Positions 1 to 9,791 of a DNA stretch of 64,000 bases are shown piece by piece. The position numbers and the translations under genes are program-made. The stretch comes from Phycisphaerales bacterium (lineage in GTDB: Bacteria; Planctomycetota; Phycisphaerae; UBA1845). Location: the NCBI GenBank assembly GCA_020639115.1, contig JACKHG010000019.1, forward strand, positions 1 to 64,000, given 5' to 3'. A model generated the notes under the pieces. It was not told the origin of the DNA and made no database searches. It was given only the letters and a program-made list of their open reading frames with translations. Each line of letters opens with the position of its first letter. Position 1 is the first letter of the stretch.

Positions 1-2
1 GC

Positions 3-1142
3 GATGGCAAGGAGACGATCTTCCGTTCCGACGGTCTGCCCGCCACCGACCCGCCGCCCACCGGCCGGCGCCGCCAGATGGACTGCATGGATTGCCACAA
101 CCGGCCGGGCCACAAGTTCGTCTCCCCCAACGCCGCCGTCAACGAGGCCCTGGCCGACGGCCGGCTCGATCCGGCGCTGCCGTACATCAAACGCGAGGCG
201 GTCAACGCGCTCGTGGTGACTTACCCGGATGTCGACGCCGCCCGCGCGGGCATCACCCAGCACCTCGAGACGTTCTACCAGAAGAACTACGCAGATCGCG
301 TCGCGAAGAACGCCGATGCCGTCAGCTCCGCCGCCGACGTCGTGTACGCCATCTATCGCGCCAACATTTTTCCCTACATGCGCGTCGACTGGCGCACCTA
401 TCCCGACAACATCGGGCACTTCATCTCGCCGGGCTGCTACCGCTGCCACGACGGCAAGCACGTGACCGACGACGGCGTCGCCATCGGCCACCAGTGCGAC
501 ACGTGCCACACGTTCCTCAACCCGGTGAAGGCGCCCAGCGGGCACGAGTTCATCTCCGAAGGCGAGTTCGTGCATCCCTTCAAACTGCAGGGCGTGCACC
601 AGCAACTGCGCTGCGACAAGTGCCACACCGGCGGCCCGGAGCCCGTCCCGACGTGCGGCGGCTGCCACCACGAAGTGCAGTCGGTCTACGACGCGTCCGC
701 GCCCGAACTGGCCCGCTTCTCCGTTGATGAGAATCCCATGTCGGGCCTCGTCGACTGCACCGATTGTCACGATCTGGACAAGCCGGTGTCGCTCGCGAGC
801 GTCAACGAGCACTGCCTCGAGTGTCACGATGATCACACCAAGTACGGCGGCATGCTCGAGAAGTGGGAAGGCGAACTGCACGACGCCTACAAACAGGTGG
901 ACCAGGCGCTGCTTCGCCTCGCAGCCACCCTCGCCGATCAGGTTGGTTCATCCGCCGACGAAGATCGGAAGTGGCTCGAGCAGAACCAGGCGACGGTCGA
1001 CTTGCTCCGCAAGGCCAATGGACTGCACAACGCGGACGCGGCCCTCGACGTGCTCAAGACCATCACCCATGAGGCCGAGGAGCGCGCCAAGAAACTCAGC
1101 GCACCGGCGGCCCGGCAGGCCACGGTCCTCTCCTTGAAGTGA
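3..1142 (+). CDS. Multihaem cytochrome c, NapC/NirT-like (5'-truncated by window edge)
   Basis: The reading frame is open from base 3, so the start lies outside the window. The visible part has seven CxxCH haem sites (CMDCH, CYRCH, CDTCH, CDKCH, CGGCH, CTDCH, CLECH). The segment from MDCMDCHNRP to the second haem, with a long helical stretch and FPYMRVDWRTYPDNIGH, resembles the C-terminal part of NapC/NirT-type multihaem cytochromes of metal-reducing bacteria. The last ~100 residues have no haem site and are helical and charged. It probably passes electrons from the quinone pool to periplasmic cytochromes, which is inferred from the family. A convergent cytochrome gene follows on the other strand. 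The exact subfamily is uncertain because the N-terminus is missing. Confidence 0.85.
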   Translation, partial: DGKETIFRSDGLPATDPPPTGRRRQMDCMDCHNRPGHKFVSPNAAVNEALADGRLDPALPYIKREAVNALVVTYPDVDAARAGITQHLETFYQKNYADRVAKNADAVSSAADVVYAIYRANIFPYMRVDWRTYPDNIGHFISPGCYRCHDGKHVTDDGVAIGHQCDTCHTFLNPVKAPSGHEFISEGEFVHPFKLQGVHQQLRCDKCHTGGPEPVPTCGGCHHEVQSVYDASAPELARFSVDENPMSGLVDCTDCHDLDKPVSLASVNEHCLECHDDHTKYGGMLEKWEGELHDAYKQVDQALLRLAATLADQVGSSADEDRKWLEQNQATVDLLRKANGLHNADAALDVLKTITHEAEERAKKLSAPAARQATVLSLK

Positions 1143-1226
1143 TTGCGCTGCGCCGGCCTGCACTCCGCTGCCGGGTCAGGTCAGCCGCTTGGATAGAACT
1201 GCCGCTTGGTCGATGGCGCTGCCGCG

Positions 1227-2135
1227 TCAGAGCGACTCGAGCCACGCCGCGACCGCGGTGATGTCGGCGTCGCTGAGCGTCGCGCCGTTGTGCGATGCGC
1301 CGCCGCCCAACCGGGCCTGCAGCGCCGCCAACTCATCCATGCCCGCCAGCGCCGGCCCAACGCCGCCACCGGCCATCGCACCGTGGCATGCACTGCAACC
1401 CGCATCCACAAAGGCCTGCTCGCCTGCAGACTGGCCCCCGCCGCCGCTATCCCCCAGCAGCCAGGTCGCGACGTCCTCGATCTCCGTGTCGGTCAGCGTG
1501 CGCCCGAAGTGGCTGGCACCGTTGCTGAAGCGCGTCTTGAGCTCCGCGAACTTGTTCATGTCCGCCAGGGCTGGGGCGGAGCCGCCCTCACCGTTCGCGC
1601 CGTGGCAGGCTGCGCAGTCCTGGGCCATGTACGCCGTCTCGCCGGCGGCGGCATCGCCGTTGGGCACTTCGCCACCGCCACCGCCGTTGCTCTCGAGCGT
1701 GAGCAACCAGGTCGCCACGTTCTCGACTTCGTCGTCCGTCATCGTCCGACTGCGATGCACCGCGCCGTCACCGAAGAGGTCGGTCAAATTCTCCAGTTCG
1801 TTCACGCCCGCCAGGGCCGGTCCGGTTCCGCCCTCGGCATTGTCGCCGTGGCAGACGCCGCAAGCCTTGGCGATGTAAGTCTGCTCGCCGGCGTTGGCGT
1901 CACCGTCGGGCAGGTTTTCGTCGCCCCCCGGCGGCGGATTGAGCTGATCGGCGACGTTGTTGGCGAAGTCGGTCAGCCAGAGGTCGAGCGCGGTGTTCCC
2001 GGCGGCTGCCACGCCCTGGTAGATCAGGTCAGCGACATTGTTGCCACAGCCGCTGACCGACAGGGCGGCGCCGGTGAGCAGCGCGATGGCTGCGCTGCGG
2101 GTCGTCATTCTGGTAAGACGGGCTGGTTTATTCAT
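1227..2135 (-). CDS. Lipoprotein cytochrome c with three tandem class I-like domains
   Basis: The 302-residue product starts with a signal ending in the lipobox LSVSGC, so it is probably anchored in a membrane facing the periplasm. Three homologous domains of ~75 residues follow, with haem sites CGVCH, CAACH and CSACH. Each has GPALAG(V/M)-like and WL motifs typical of small class I cytochromes, and the domains are joined by glycine/proline linkers. The ATG at 2135 is chosen over the in-frame GTG 9 bases upstream because GGAGG lies 8 bases before it. The likely role is shuttling electrons between the multihaem proteins encoded nearby. Each domain carries a GA(V/S)H motif in the C-terminal half where a Met ligand would often be expected. 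Confidence 0.88.
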   Translation of the reverse strand: MNKPARLTRMTTRSAAIALLTGAALSVSGCGNNVADLIYQGVAAAGNTALDLWLTDFANNVADQLNPPPGGDENLPDGDANAGEQTYIAKACGVCHGDNAEGGTGPALAGVNELENLTDLFGDGAVHRSRTMTDDEVENVATWLLTLESNGGGGGEVPNGDAAAGETAYMAQDCAACHGANGEGGSAPALADMNKFAELKTRFSNGASHFGRTLTDTEIEDVATWLLGDSGGGGQSAGEQAFVDAGCSACHGAMAGGGVGPALAGMDELAALQARLGGGASHNGATLSDADITAVAAWLESL

Positions 2136-2236
2136 GGCGCGCACCTCCGCTGCATTGCGTGATCACATTCAGTGGAAAGTTATCGGCGAAGTGGCTGCGC
2201 CGGCTGTACCCTGCGACGCGCCTTGGACCCGACCGC

Positions 2237-2812
2237 TCAGGGTTTTTCGGGTGCCTTCGCCGGTACGAAGTCCTTCTTGAGCAGATATTCGCCGCCGAAG
2301 TGGGCGTCGTGACATTTGACGCAGTTGCTCACATCGCCCTGGTGCGCATCTTCGCTCAGGTCACCGGTGTCGTGGCAACCGGCGCAGGTGTCCTTGACCG
2401 ATTGGACGAGCAGCGCTGGAAACCGACTTCGATGCGGTTGATGGCACGACAGGCAGTCGCCGGAGGCCACCGGAAAATGCGTCACCTTGTCCTCGTCGAA
2501 GAAATCCTCGTGGCATTCACCGCAGGTGTCGCGCGTTTCGCCCACGACATTCATGCGTTTTTCAGCGTTGTGACAGGCGTCGCACTGCTGATCGGCGTAG
2601 GGGGGATGGATGGAAACGAACGCCGACGGCGGCAGATGCAGTTCAGGCAGATTCGACGAGTCCTTGGACGATTTCGACTCGGTGGACGCCGTCGCGCCGG
2701 CGGACTCGTCGGGAACCTCGAAGAAGAAGTGCTTGGCGCGCTGCCGGGCCTCCGGGGTGCAACTCAAGCCGGCTGCCACCAGCAGCGCCATCACGACCAG
2801 CAGCTTGCGCAT
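2237..2812 (-). CDS. Pentahaem cytochrome c lipoprotein (doubled CXXCH family)
   Basis: The 191-residue protein has a hydrophobic N-terminus ending in AGLSC, a lipobox, so it should be a lipoprotein. After a Ser/Thr-rich linker there are five haem sites: CDACH, CGECH, CLSCH, CAGCH and CVKCH. Several are followed by HxxH-type spacing as in doubled-CXXCH or cytochrome c3-like domains. The start is placed at the ATG at 2812, with AAGGGTGG upstream; an in-frame GTG at 2821 is possible. It is transcribed away from the barrel/NHL/cytochrome operon starting at 3062, sharing a ~250-base intergenic region. A role as periplasmic electron carrier for that system is inferred only from position. Confidence 0.85.
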   Translation of the reverse strand: MRKLLVVMALLVAAGLSCTPEARQRAKHFFFEVPDESAGATASTESKSSKDSSNLPELHLPPSAFVSIHPPYADQQCDACHNAEKRMNVVGETRDTCGECHEDFFDEDKVTHFPVASGDCLSCHQPHRSRFPALLVQSVKDTCAGCHDTGDLSEDAHQGDVSNCVKCHDAHFGGEYLLKKDFVPAKAPEKP

Positions 2813-2979
2813 ACCATCCACCCTTCAACATGCGCCGGGGTAGCGCGTGGCCTCTAACCATAGCTGCGCTCGGCGCAAAATCAACCGAATTTCTCGCCGA
2901 TCACGTCGCGGGGCTGGCGGCGGGGTGGGACTTTCCACTTGCAAAGATTCAACGTGATCCGTATATCGAGCCGATCATC

Positions 2980-2985
2980 TATAAT
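2980..2985 (+). promoter_or_regulatory. Possible -10 element upstream of the barrel/NHL/cytochrome operon
   Basis: A perfect TATAAT occurs 77 bases before the ATG at 3062, in an A+T-rich patch of otherwise GC-rich sequence. No convincing -35 hexamer is seen at 16-18 bases upstream, so this is a weak call. Confidence 0.3.
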
Positions 2986-3061
2986 TGCAGGCACGCGGGC
3001 TGCTTCAGGCGTGGGGCGGTCCGCCGTATTCGAACGTCGACTGATATTCTAAGGACACGTG

Positions 3062-5010
3062 ATGCGCTGTCCGAGTGGGGGCAAGCGGTACGTCTGGGTG
3101 TTGGCGGCAGTCGTCGCGCCGTGGTTTGCCGTTACCGCGGCCCTCGCGGATGACGAACCGGATGGCGACGTCGAGCGCCCGCGGTACTTCACCCTCGATC
3201 GCCTGGACGGATACCTGGAACTCGAATCGCAGTTCGACCAGACGCGCGTGCGCTCCCGCATCGGTCAGCGCCGCAGCCGCGAATGGTCCCAGACCAACCG
3301 CAACTGGACGATCGAGGAGCGGCTCGGACTCAATCTCGCCGGCACCATCCTCGACCCGTCGATCATCACCTACCAGGCGGACCTCAGCTTCGCCCTGACG
3401 CAATCGCACTACTGGAGCGTAGCCCGACGCGCGACATCTCCGGACGACGACAGCGGCAACTCGCGCTCTCTATTGACGTGCGTTTAACCTTCTTCTTCGG
3501 GCCGGCCCTCTCCGGTTCCGTCTACGCGGTCCGCCGCGATGAGACCGCAATCAATCGCCGTTCCAGCCGTCACTCAACGAATGCCAGACCGGTTTTCGGT
3601 ACCGCGTGAGCTACGTCGGCGACGAGACTTCTCCATGCACCTCACCTACGATTACCTTCGAAACCGACCGCACCGGCAACCGTGACCGCTACGACGACGA
3701 ACACTACACCGACAGCGAAACCTGACCTACTCGGCGGAATGGACGCTCCACTGACAAATCATTAAAGGTCGACTTCGACTACGAACACGCCGTCATGCGG
3801 CAGGGAGTACCAGGGACCTGGACGCCCTCGAGACCACCCGCGACCTGTTCACCGACGACCGCGTCACCTTCGGCCCGGACGACTGCCACGGTTCTGGGAC
3901 CCGCCGCGTTGGCAGGAGGAAAGGTGATTTGCCCATGATATTCTTCGAAATCACCCCGCAGCTCACCCTGGAGCATTCAGAAAAACTCAGCACATCTACA
4001 TCGCTACCAGTTCACCCGCGAGGACTACGAGGCGTTCGACATCTCGACGCACCGCGCGGACTTCGAACTCATCCACCAGCTCTACTCGAACTCGACCGGC
4101 TTGACGGTCGACGTGTTCGGCCTCTACGAGACATCCGCAACGGACGCGCAGACCACGCAGTACGGCGCAATGGTCGACTGGCAGCATAATTCCAAACCCC
4201 CCACGGCGAGTTCTCTACGGCACCTCGCCCCGCCTACGACACCGAGGACGTCTCCGGCGACAACGGCGATCGCATCGTGCTCAACGAGTCCGGCACCTTC
4301 CGCGGACCGCTGCTCGGCATCATCCCTCCGCAACTCGCAACGTCGTGCCTGGCAGCATCGCGTCGTGACCGACGCCAGCAACCGCCGGTACTACCTGCTC
4401 GGCTGCACCTCCTCGCCTACAGCGGCGGTGCACACGCAGACTCTTCCGCGTCACGACCGGCAACATCCAGGACGACGAAACCGGTCCTCGTCGATTACCG
4501 CTGCGACGCCGGCTGACGGCGCCTGACACGATCCGCGGTACCGACCTCGCCTCGAACAACGCTTCTTCCGACTGGCTCACCCCGCGCTACCGCCTCCTAC
4601 CGCAACCAGGAGGTGGATCGTCCCGCGGGTTTGTCGCTACGCCGACCGCACCAACCACTGCTGCATCGGTGTCCGCTACGAGCAGCCGCGCTACACCCCT
4701 CGGGCGCCGAGTACGAGATCTGACGATACCGTGGAACCCCAGTACGACGCGTTCCACCCTCAACGGCCTCTCACCGCTTCGTCCAGACCGCGGACCATAA
4801 ATACGCCTGACGCACGAAAGTGCTTCTCCCGCTTCTTCTTCGACGGCGGCTTCGACGCCCAACGTCGTGGCTGGACCTCCAGCTCGACCACCGCTGCCTG
4901 CGTGAGGACCTCGACCTTCCAGCTGCTTGACCTACCGCTGGCAGGATGATTCAGTTCGCGGTACCACCAACGCGTGGGACGTCACCGCGGGCCTGGATTA
5001 CGCTTTATGA
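3062..5010 (+). pseudogene. Outer-membrane beta-barrel protein, frameshifted (porin-like part of an electron conduit)
   Basis: A clean signal peptide starts at the ATG at 3062, with AAGGA upstream, and ends at AALADDEP. It is followed by alternating polar/hydrophobic segments such as RLDGYLELESQFDQTRVRS and IITYQADLSFALTQSHYWS, as in large barrels that pair with outer-membrane cytochromes. After ~3480 the frame breaks, but barrel-like peptide continues in all three frames, for example REDYEAFDISTHRADFELIH near 4020 and a typical strand end GTTNAWDVTAGLDYAL, whose stop is at 5008-5010. About 640 residues would be expected if repaired. The final stop overlaps the ATG of the NHL gene. Preserved translation in every frame argues for sequence errors rather than decay, but decay cannot be excluded. 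Confidence 0.6.
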
Positions 5011-6144
5011 TGTGGACCGCCGAACTGTCGCCGAGTACGACCGGCCTGATGTGTGCCGGGCAGCAAGAGGATGACCTGCCCACCTGCGGATACGAAGGAA
5101 TTCCAGAATGTGCTCGCCCGCAGGTAACCGCCGCTTTCTTCGCCCTGGCGAGCGTTTCCAACGCCCCGATCCTGGCGGGCGGCTGCGCGCGCCCCAGCGG
5201 CCCCTGTTCATCCAGCTCGCTGCCGCCGGTCTGGCTCCGGCACACCGGAGACCGCCTGATCCACATGTCGGCATGCTCACCGGCAGCGAAGACCTCAACG
5301 CCGCAGAGGGGGCGAGGTGCTGGTGCCGCGTCGCGCGGCCCGCGTCAGCCCCCCGGCTTTCCACTGCACACGCCCGCCCGCAGCGGGTCGCTGCTCGCGG
5401 TCGCAGACCTGGGCAACGCCGGCGTACACCTGCTCGACTTGGTGGCACGCACGCATTCGCTGGTGACCGGCTGGCAGGAAGCCGGAGTGGACGAACGCTC
5501 AGCGTGCTGATCGGCGCCTGTCGGCGTTCCGGATGTACGTCACCGACGCGCAAGCGCCACGAGGTCGTTTCCGTTCGACGTCCACGGTGCGTTTCAGCGC
5601 TTTGGAGCGGATGCGCTCCTCCGGCCCGTCGGCATCGTCCATACAACTGCGCCCGACCGGCTCTTCGTCGTCGACGGGGCGTTTCACTGCGTGGTCGTTC
5701 GACCTGATGGCAACGAGGTCCGCCGGTTCGGCCACTCGTGCCGCGCCTGAGTCTGTCCCACGCACATCGCCTGGGACGGCGGCGAACGCATCGCCGTCGC
5801 CGACTGGCGAACTTTCGCGTCCAACTGTTCAGCTGCGACGGCACGAGCCTGTCGTCGATCGGCAAGAAGTGGGGCGATGCCGCCGGCGACTTTCGCTGCC
5901 CAGTGGGCGTGGCCTTTCGACCGCACCGCCGGGCGGCTCTACGTCGTGGACGCCCAGTTTGAAAAACGCAGGTGTTCGATCGCAAAGGACGCCTGTTGAT
6001 CGCCTTCGGTCAGGAGGTGGCGGCGATCCCGGCGAGTTCGCCCTGCCCGCCGGTCTGGCCATTGACCCTGAGAACCGCATCTGGGTCGCGGACTCCGCGA
6101 ATCACCGCATCCAGGTGTTTGACTATGTCGGGGATGTGCCATGA
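5007..6144 (+). pseudogene. NHL-repeat beta-propeller lipoprotein, frameshifted
   Basis: Pieces in different frames show a lipobox-like LAGGC near 5185 and then NHL-type blades: LLAVADLGNAGVHLLDLV, DRLFVVDGAFHCVVVRPDG, and VQLFSCDGTSLSSIGKKWG followed by GEFALPAGLAIDPENRIWVAD and NHRIQVFDYVGDVP. These match the intact NHL protein at 8605-9696. The start ATG at 5007 overlaps the barrel stop, and the stop at 6142-6144 overlaps the next ATG. NHL propellers serve as binding scaffolds; here the context suggests a role in assembling or capping surface cytochromes. At least five one-base shifts are needed to restore ~375 residues. Confidence 0.6.
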
Positions 6145-7946
6145 GGAGAGGGACATTCCAGTGCATCATCTGCGGGTTGGTTGCGGTGTGGACGCTCGCG
6201 GCCCGCGCCGACGAATCGGTGGTGAATTGCACGATCTGGTCGTCGCATTACCGTAATCCGCGCCGTGAACGAGGACCAGGTGTGCATCTTCTGCCACACG
6301 CCGCAGAATAACGCGGGTGCCGCAGACGCCGCTCTGGAATCGTGAAAAACCCCAGCTCTACTACCGCATCTACGAGGAGCTCCACGACCGACGCACGCAT
6401 CGATCAGCCCACCGGCCTCGCTGAAGATGCCTGAGCTGCCACGACGGCTCCATGGCCCTCGGCAACGCTCTCTGGCCTGTGACTGAGCTCCTTTCAGATG
6501 ACGGGCGCGGACCATGCCGCCTGGACCCTTCGATCGCAACAGCGACCTGACCAACGATCTTTCCGACGATCACCCGATCGTCTCCGCTACGACCGCCAGC
6601 TCGCCAACGTCGACGACCAGATCCGCCCGCCGGAGGTCGTCTCCGCGAGCTGCCGCTGGGCGTGCACGCGGAGGTGCAGTGCACCACCTGCCACGACGCG
6701 CACAACAAACGAGCTGGGCAGCCTCCGCGAGCGACCGTATGCCGCGATCTGCGTGTCCTGCCACGACATGGACGGCTGGCGGCACGCGCCCACGCGCTGA
6801 GCAACAGCCCACCCACGCAACGTCGATCCGCGCGAGCGGCTCAAGTACGCGACCGCCGGGACAACGCCTGCGCCAGTTGCCACCGCATCCACTCGCCGCA
6901 GCAAGTGAGCGCGTCTGCTCCGCTTCCAAGCGCGAGGAGGACACCGTCTTCAACTGCCACAGCGCTACGCGGCCCGCCGCCAACATCGCCGCCATATCAG
7001 CAAAGCCGCAAGCGCCCACGATCCGCGCTGGCTCAGCGGCATCCATGATCCCGCCGAGATGCCGTTCAAATCATGCGCCGCCACACCGAATGCACCGATT
7101 GCCACAACCTGCACGCATCGCGCGGACGCGACATCGGCGCGGTCCAGGGCACCTTCGGCCTGATTCGTCAAGGGGCCGAACATGCACGTGTCCGGCGTAT
7201 TCATCACTGGCGGCCAGATCGACGACTCCCCGCTTCGAGTACGAGATCTGCTTCTGCGCTTACGCGATGGCGCCCTCCCGGCCCCGCCTCATCACCTCAC
7301 GCCAGGCGAGCTTCAGACCAATACGCGGCTCGAGCTCCAGCCGTCCAACCCCCTCGTTCCATCCGCTGGTCGCGGGCCCGAAGTCGCAACGCGCTTTCGA
7401 CGTCGTCAGCCTGATTCCGCCCCCTGCGCACCGGCAGCATCATCACCTGCATCGATCGCTACAACAGCGACAACTCCTTCTGCTGGCGGCACCGGGCGTT
7501 AACGGACCCCACGATCGCTCTACGATCCGCTCGTCGCCAACTATGAACGCACCGACTTCACCGTCGAAAGCCGCCAACGCCTACGCTGTGCTAAGCAACT
7601 GCCACAGCCGCGACAGCATCCTCAACAACGAGAGTTTTCCCGCTCCATCGCCGCCACATCGTCGATCTGCGCACACCCTGCAGCGTGCCACGACGCCCAC
7701 GGCGTCTACCGCGGCCAGGGCAACGCGGTCAACCACAGCAGCCTGATCAACTTCGACCTCGCCGTGGTGAGCCCCGCCGATTCGCCCACCGGGCGCCGGC
7801 TCGAGTACATCGACACGGGCCGGCTGGCCGGCAACTGCACGCTGGTGTGCCATGGAGCGACGCACGTGAACTTCCCCTACGCGAACGCGGCGGGCGGCGC
7901 CAAGATCTCGACCGCGCGACGCAGTACGATGGGAGCAAACCGATGA
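6141..7946 (+). pseudogene. Large multihaem cytochrome c, frameshifted
   Basis: The ATG at 6141 overlaps the preceding stop and leads into a signal-like segment (CGLVAVWTLAARADE). Haem sites survive in different frames: CIFCHTPQ (~6282), CLSCHDGS (~6427), CTTCHDAH (~6680), CVSCHDM (~6753), CASCHRIH (~6868), CTDCHNLH (~7088). There is also a CX3CH site, CTLVCH, near 7840, plus several damaged ones. The CHTP and CHDxH phrases match the intact tetrahaem protein that follows, so the two are paralogues. The repaired product would be ~600 residues with ten or more haems, the likely terminal or outer cytochrome of the conduit. The stop at 7944-7946 overlaps the next ATG. Confidence 0.65.
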
Positions 7947-8602
7947 GAAGAGCAGCCGTCATCACGACCCTGCTGCTGGCCACCGCGCTGCTGACCGTCG
8001 CGGGCATCGCCAGCGCGGGCATCGAGGGTTCCAAGCACGATTTCAGCAACGACGCGTGGTCCGGAGGCGACACCTGCGGCGCCTGCCATACGCCGCACCG
8101 CGCCGCGCCGCCCAAGGTGGCTCCGCTTTGGAATCCCCAGGCCGACCTCAAGCGCACCTTCGGCACGACCGACCCGCAGCGCGAACGCACCAACGTCGGC
8201 GACCTGACCGAACACAACCGCGCCCAGGGCACCCGCCTCATGGCCGGCCAGCGCCAGGAACCCGGCGCCGCCACGCTCACCTGCCTGCGCTGCCACGACG
8301 GCGCGCTGGCCCGCGACTTCGTCCCGAGCAGCATGCCGCGCAACGTGAACAACGTGTTCTCGCCCGGCTTCTTCGCCACCGGCCACGGCCGCTCCGACCA
8401 TCCCGTCGGCGTGCCCTACCCGGCGTTCGACCGCGGCTACCGGCCCATGACCGAAGTGATCTCCGTCGGCGCCATCCAGTTGCCGAGCGGCTACGTCGAA
8501 TGCACCTCGTGCCACGACCCGCACAACGAGGCGGGCGTCCCGCACATGCTCGTCATGAACAACGCCGGCAGCGCACTCTGCCTGAGCTGCCACAGGAAAT
8601 AG
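7943..8602 (+). CDS. Tetrahaem cytochrome c (doubled CXXCH family)
   Basis: This is a 219-residue secreted protein. The signal peptide (LLLATALLTVAGIASAG) is followed by four haem sites: CGACHTPH, CLRCHDG, CTSCHDPH and CLSCH, the last three residues from the end. CHTPH and CHDPHN are typical of the cytochrome c family with CXXCH doubled motifs found in surface electron transfer clusters. The start codon overlaps the stop of the frameshifted large cytochrome (ATGA), and the NHL lipoprotein gene begins two bases after this stop, so the genes are probably co-translated. This is the first undamaged gene of the operon. Confidence 0.87.
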   Translation: MRRAAVITTLLLATALLTVAGIASAGIEGSKHDFSNDAWSGGDTCGACHTPHRAAPPKVAPLWNPQADLKRTFGTTDPQRERTNVGDLTEHNRAQGTRLMAGQRQEPGAATLTCLRCHDGALARDFVPSSMPRNVNNVFSPGFFATGHGRSDHPVGVPYPAFDRGYRPMTEVISVGAIQLPSGYVECTSCHDPHNEAGVPHMLVMNNAGSALCLSCHRK

Positions 8603-8604
8603 CC

Positions 8605-9696
8605 GTGCGATCAACCGCGATGCCCATGGCGCGCCTGTCGCGTCGCAGCCGCAACATCCTGACGACCGCCCTGGCGGGCGCGCTCCTCGGCATGGCCGGA
8701 TGTTCCGCGAAGCGGATCACCGCCGACCCGGTCTACTTCCCGCCCGCGCCGGCGACACCGCACGTCGTCCACCTCAAGTCGTTCAACGCGCTCAACGATC
8801 TCGTCGCCGTGCATCAGGACTGGCTGGACGTGCTCCACGGTCACCTCGTCAGCCCCTTCGCCGCCAAGCCATCGGGTATCGCCTACCGCGACGGGCATCT
8901 CTACATCTGTGATCTCGAGATCAACGCGGTCCACGACTGGGACCTCGCGACGGGCACGTCGCGCCGCTGGGGCGAAACGGGCGATGTCGTGCTGCGCAAA
9001 CCGGTGGACGTCGCGGTCGGCGGCGACGGCACGCTCTACGTGGCTGATACCGAACGCTCATCCGTCGTCGCCATCGGACCGGACGGAACCGCGCGCGACC
9101 TGCGCACCGACCGCAAGGCCTACCGTCCGGTCGCGGTCGCCGTCAGCGGATCGACGCTCTACGTCGCCGACGTCGCAGCGCACCAAGTCGATGCGTTCAC
9201 CCTGCCGGCGGGCACGGTCGCCACGACGATCGGCGGAGTCGGCGACGCGCCCGGCAAGTTCTACTTCCCCTCCGGCGTGGCGGTCGACGCCGCCGGCCGG
9301 TTGTACGTCTCTGACATGCTCAACGCCCGCGTGCAGGTCCTCGACGCCGACGCCAAGCCGCTGCGCTCCATGGGCCAGCCGGGCGACCGCTACGGCGACA
9401 TGGGCAAGCCGCGCGGCGTCGACGTCGGCCCCGACGGCGTCACCTTCATCGCCGATGGCGAATTCCAGCATGTCCATCTCTTCGACGACCAGGGCCGCCT
9501 GCTCATGCTGCTCGGCGGCCCGGAGGAGGGCGCCGGCAGCACGCCCATGCCCGTCGGCATCGCCGTCGCCCGCGCCGTTCCCGATGCGGTCGCGGCACTC
9601 GTCCCCGCGAACTTCGACGCCGATTACTATCTCTTCGTGACCAACAGCGTCGGGGCCAAACGCATCAGCCTCTACGCCGTCGGCCTCGGCCGTTGA
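8605..9696 (+). CDS. NHL-repeat beta-propeller lipoprotein
   Basis: The 363-residue product has a lipobox (LLGMAGC) and then at least five NHL blades with the pattern GxLYVAD or RLYVSD followed by VxVLDxxG, for example LYVADTERSSVVAIGPDG and RLYVSDMLNARVQVLDAD. The GTG at 8605 is taken as start because AGGA lies eight bases upstream; ATG codons at 8620 and 8626 are alternatives. NHL proteins are six-bladed propellers that bind partners or carry enzymes; no catalytic residues are recognised here. Being last in the conduit operon and surface-anchored, it may help position the cytochromes. It is a paralogue of the broken NHL gene at 5007. Confidence 0.85.
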   Translation: MRSTAMPMARLSRRSRNILTTALAGALLGMAGCSAKRITADPVYFPPAPATPHVVHLKSFNALNDLVAVHQDWLDVLHGHLVSPFAAKPSGIAYRDGHLYICDLEINAVHDWDLATGTSRRWGETGDVVLRKPVDVAVGGDGTLYVADTERSSVVAIGPDGTARDLRTDRKAYRPVAVAVSGSTLYVADVAAHQVDAFTLPAGTVATTIGGVGDAPGKFYFPSGVAVDAAGRLYVSDMLNARVQVLDADAKPLRSMGQPGDRYGDMGKPRGVDVGPDGVTFIADGEFQHVHLFDDQGRLLMLLGGPEEGAGSTPMPVGIAVARAVPDAVAALVPANFDADYYLFVTNSVGAKRISLYAVGLGR

Positions 9697-9729
9697 TCCG
9701 CCCGATCACCCGCAACAGCGCAGCCCAAT

Positions 9730-9762
9730 AAAAAAGCCAGGACGCCGAACGGCGCCCTGGCT
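9730..9762 (-). terminator. Rho-independent terminator of the cytochrome c554 gene
   Basis: A 13-base stem (9735-9747 with 9750-9762, one mismatch) has a two-base loop. On the minus strand it is followed by a run of six T, at 9735-9730. It lies just downstream of the stop at 9792 and may also slow transcription arriving from the convergent NHL gene. Confidence 0.75.
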
Positions 9763-9791
9763 GAGTTCGTTCTACGGATAGGAGGGGTGAA

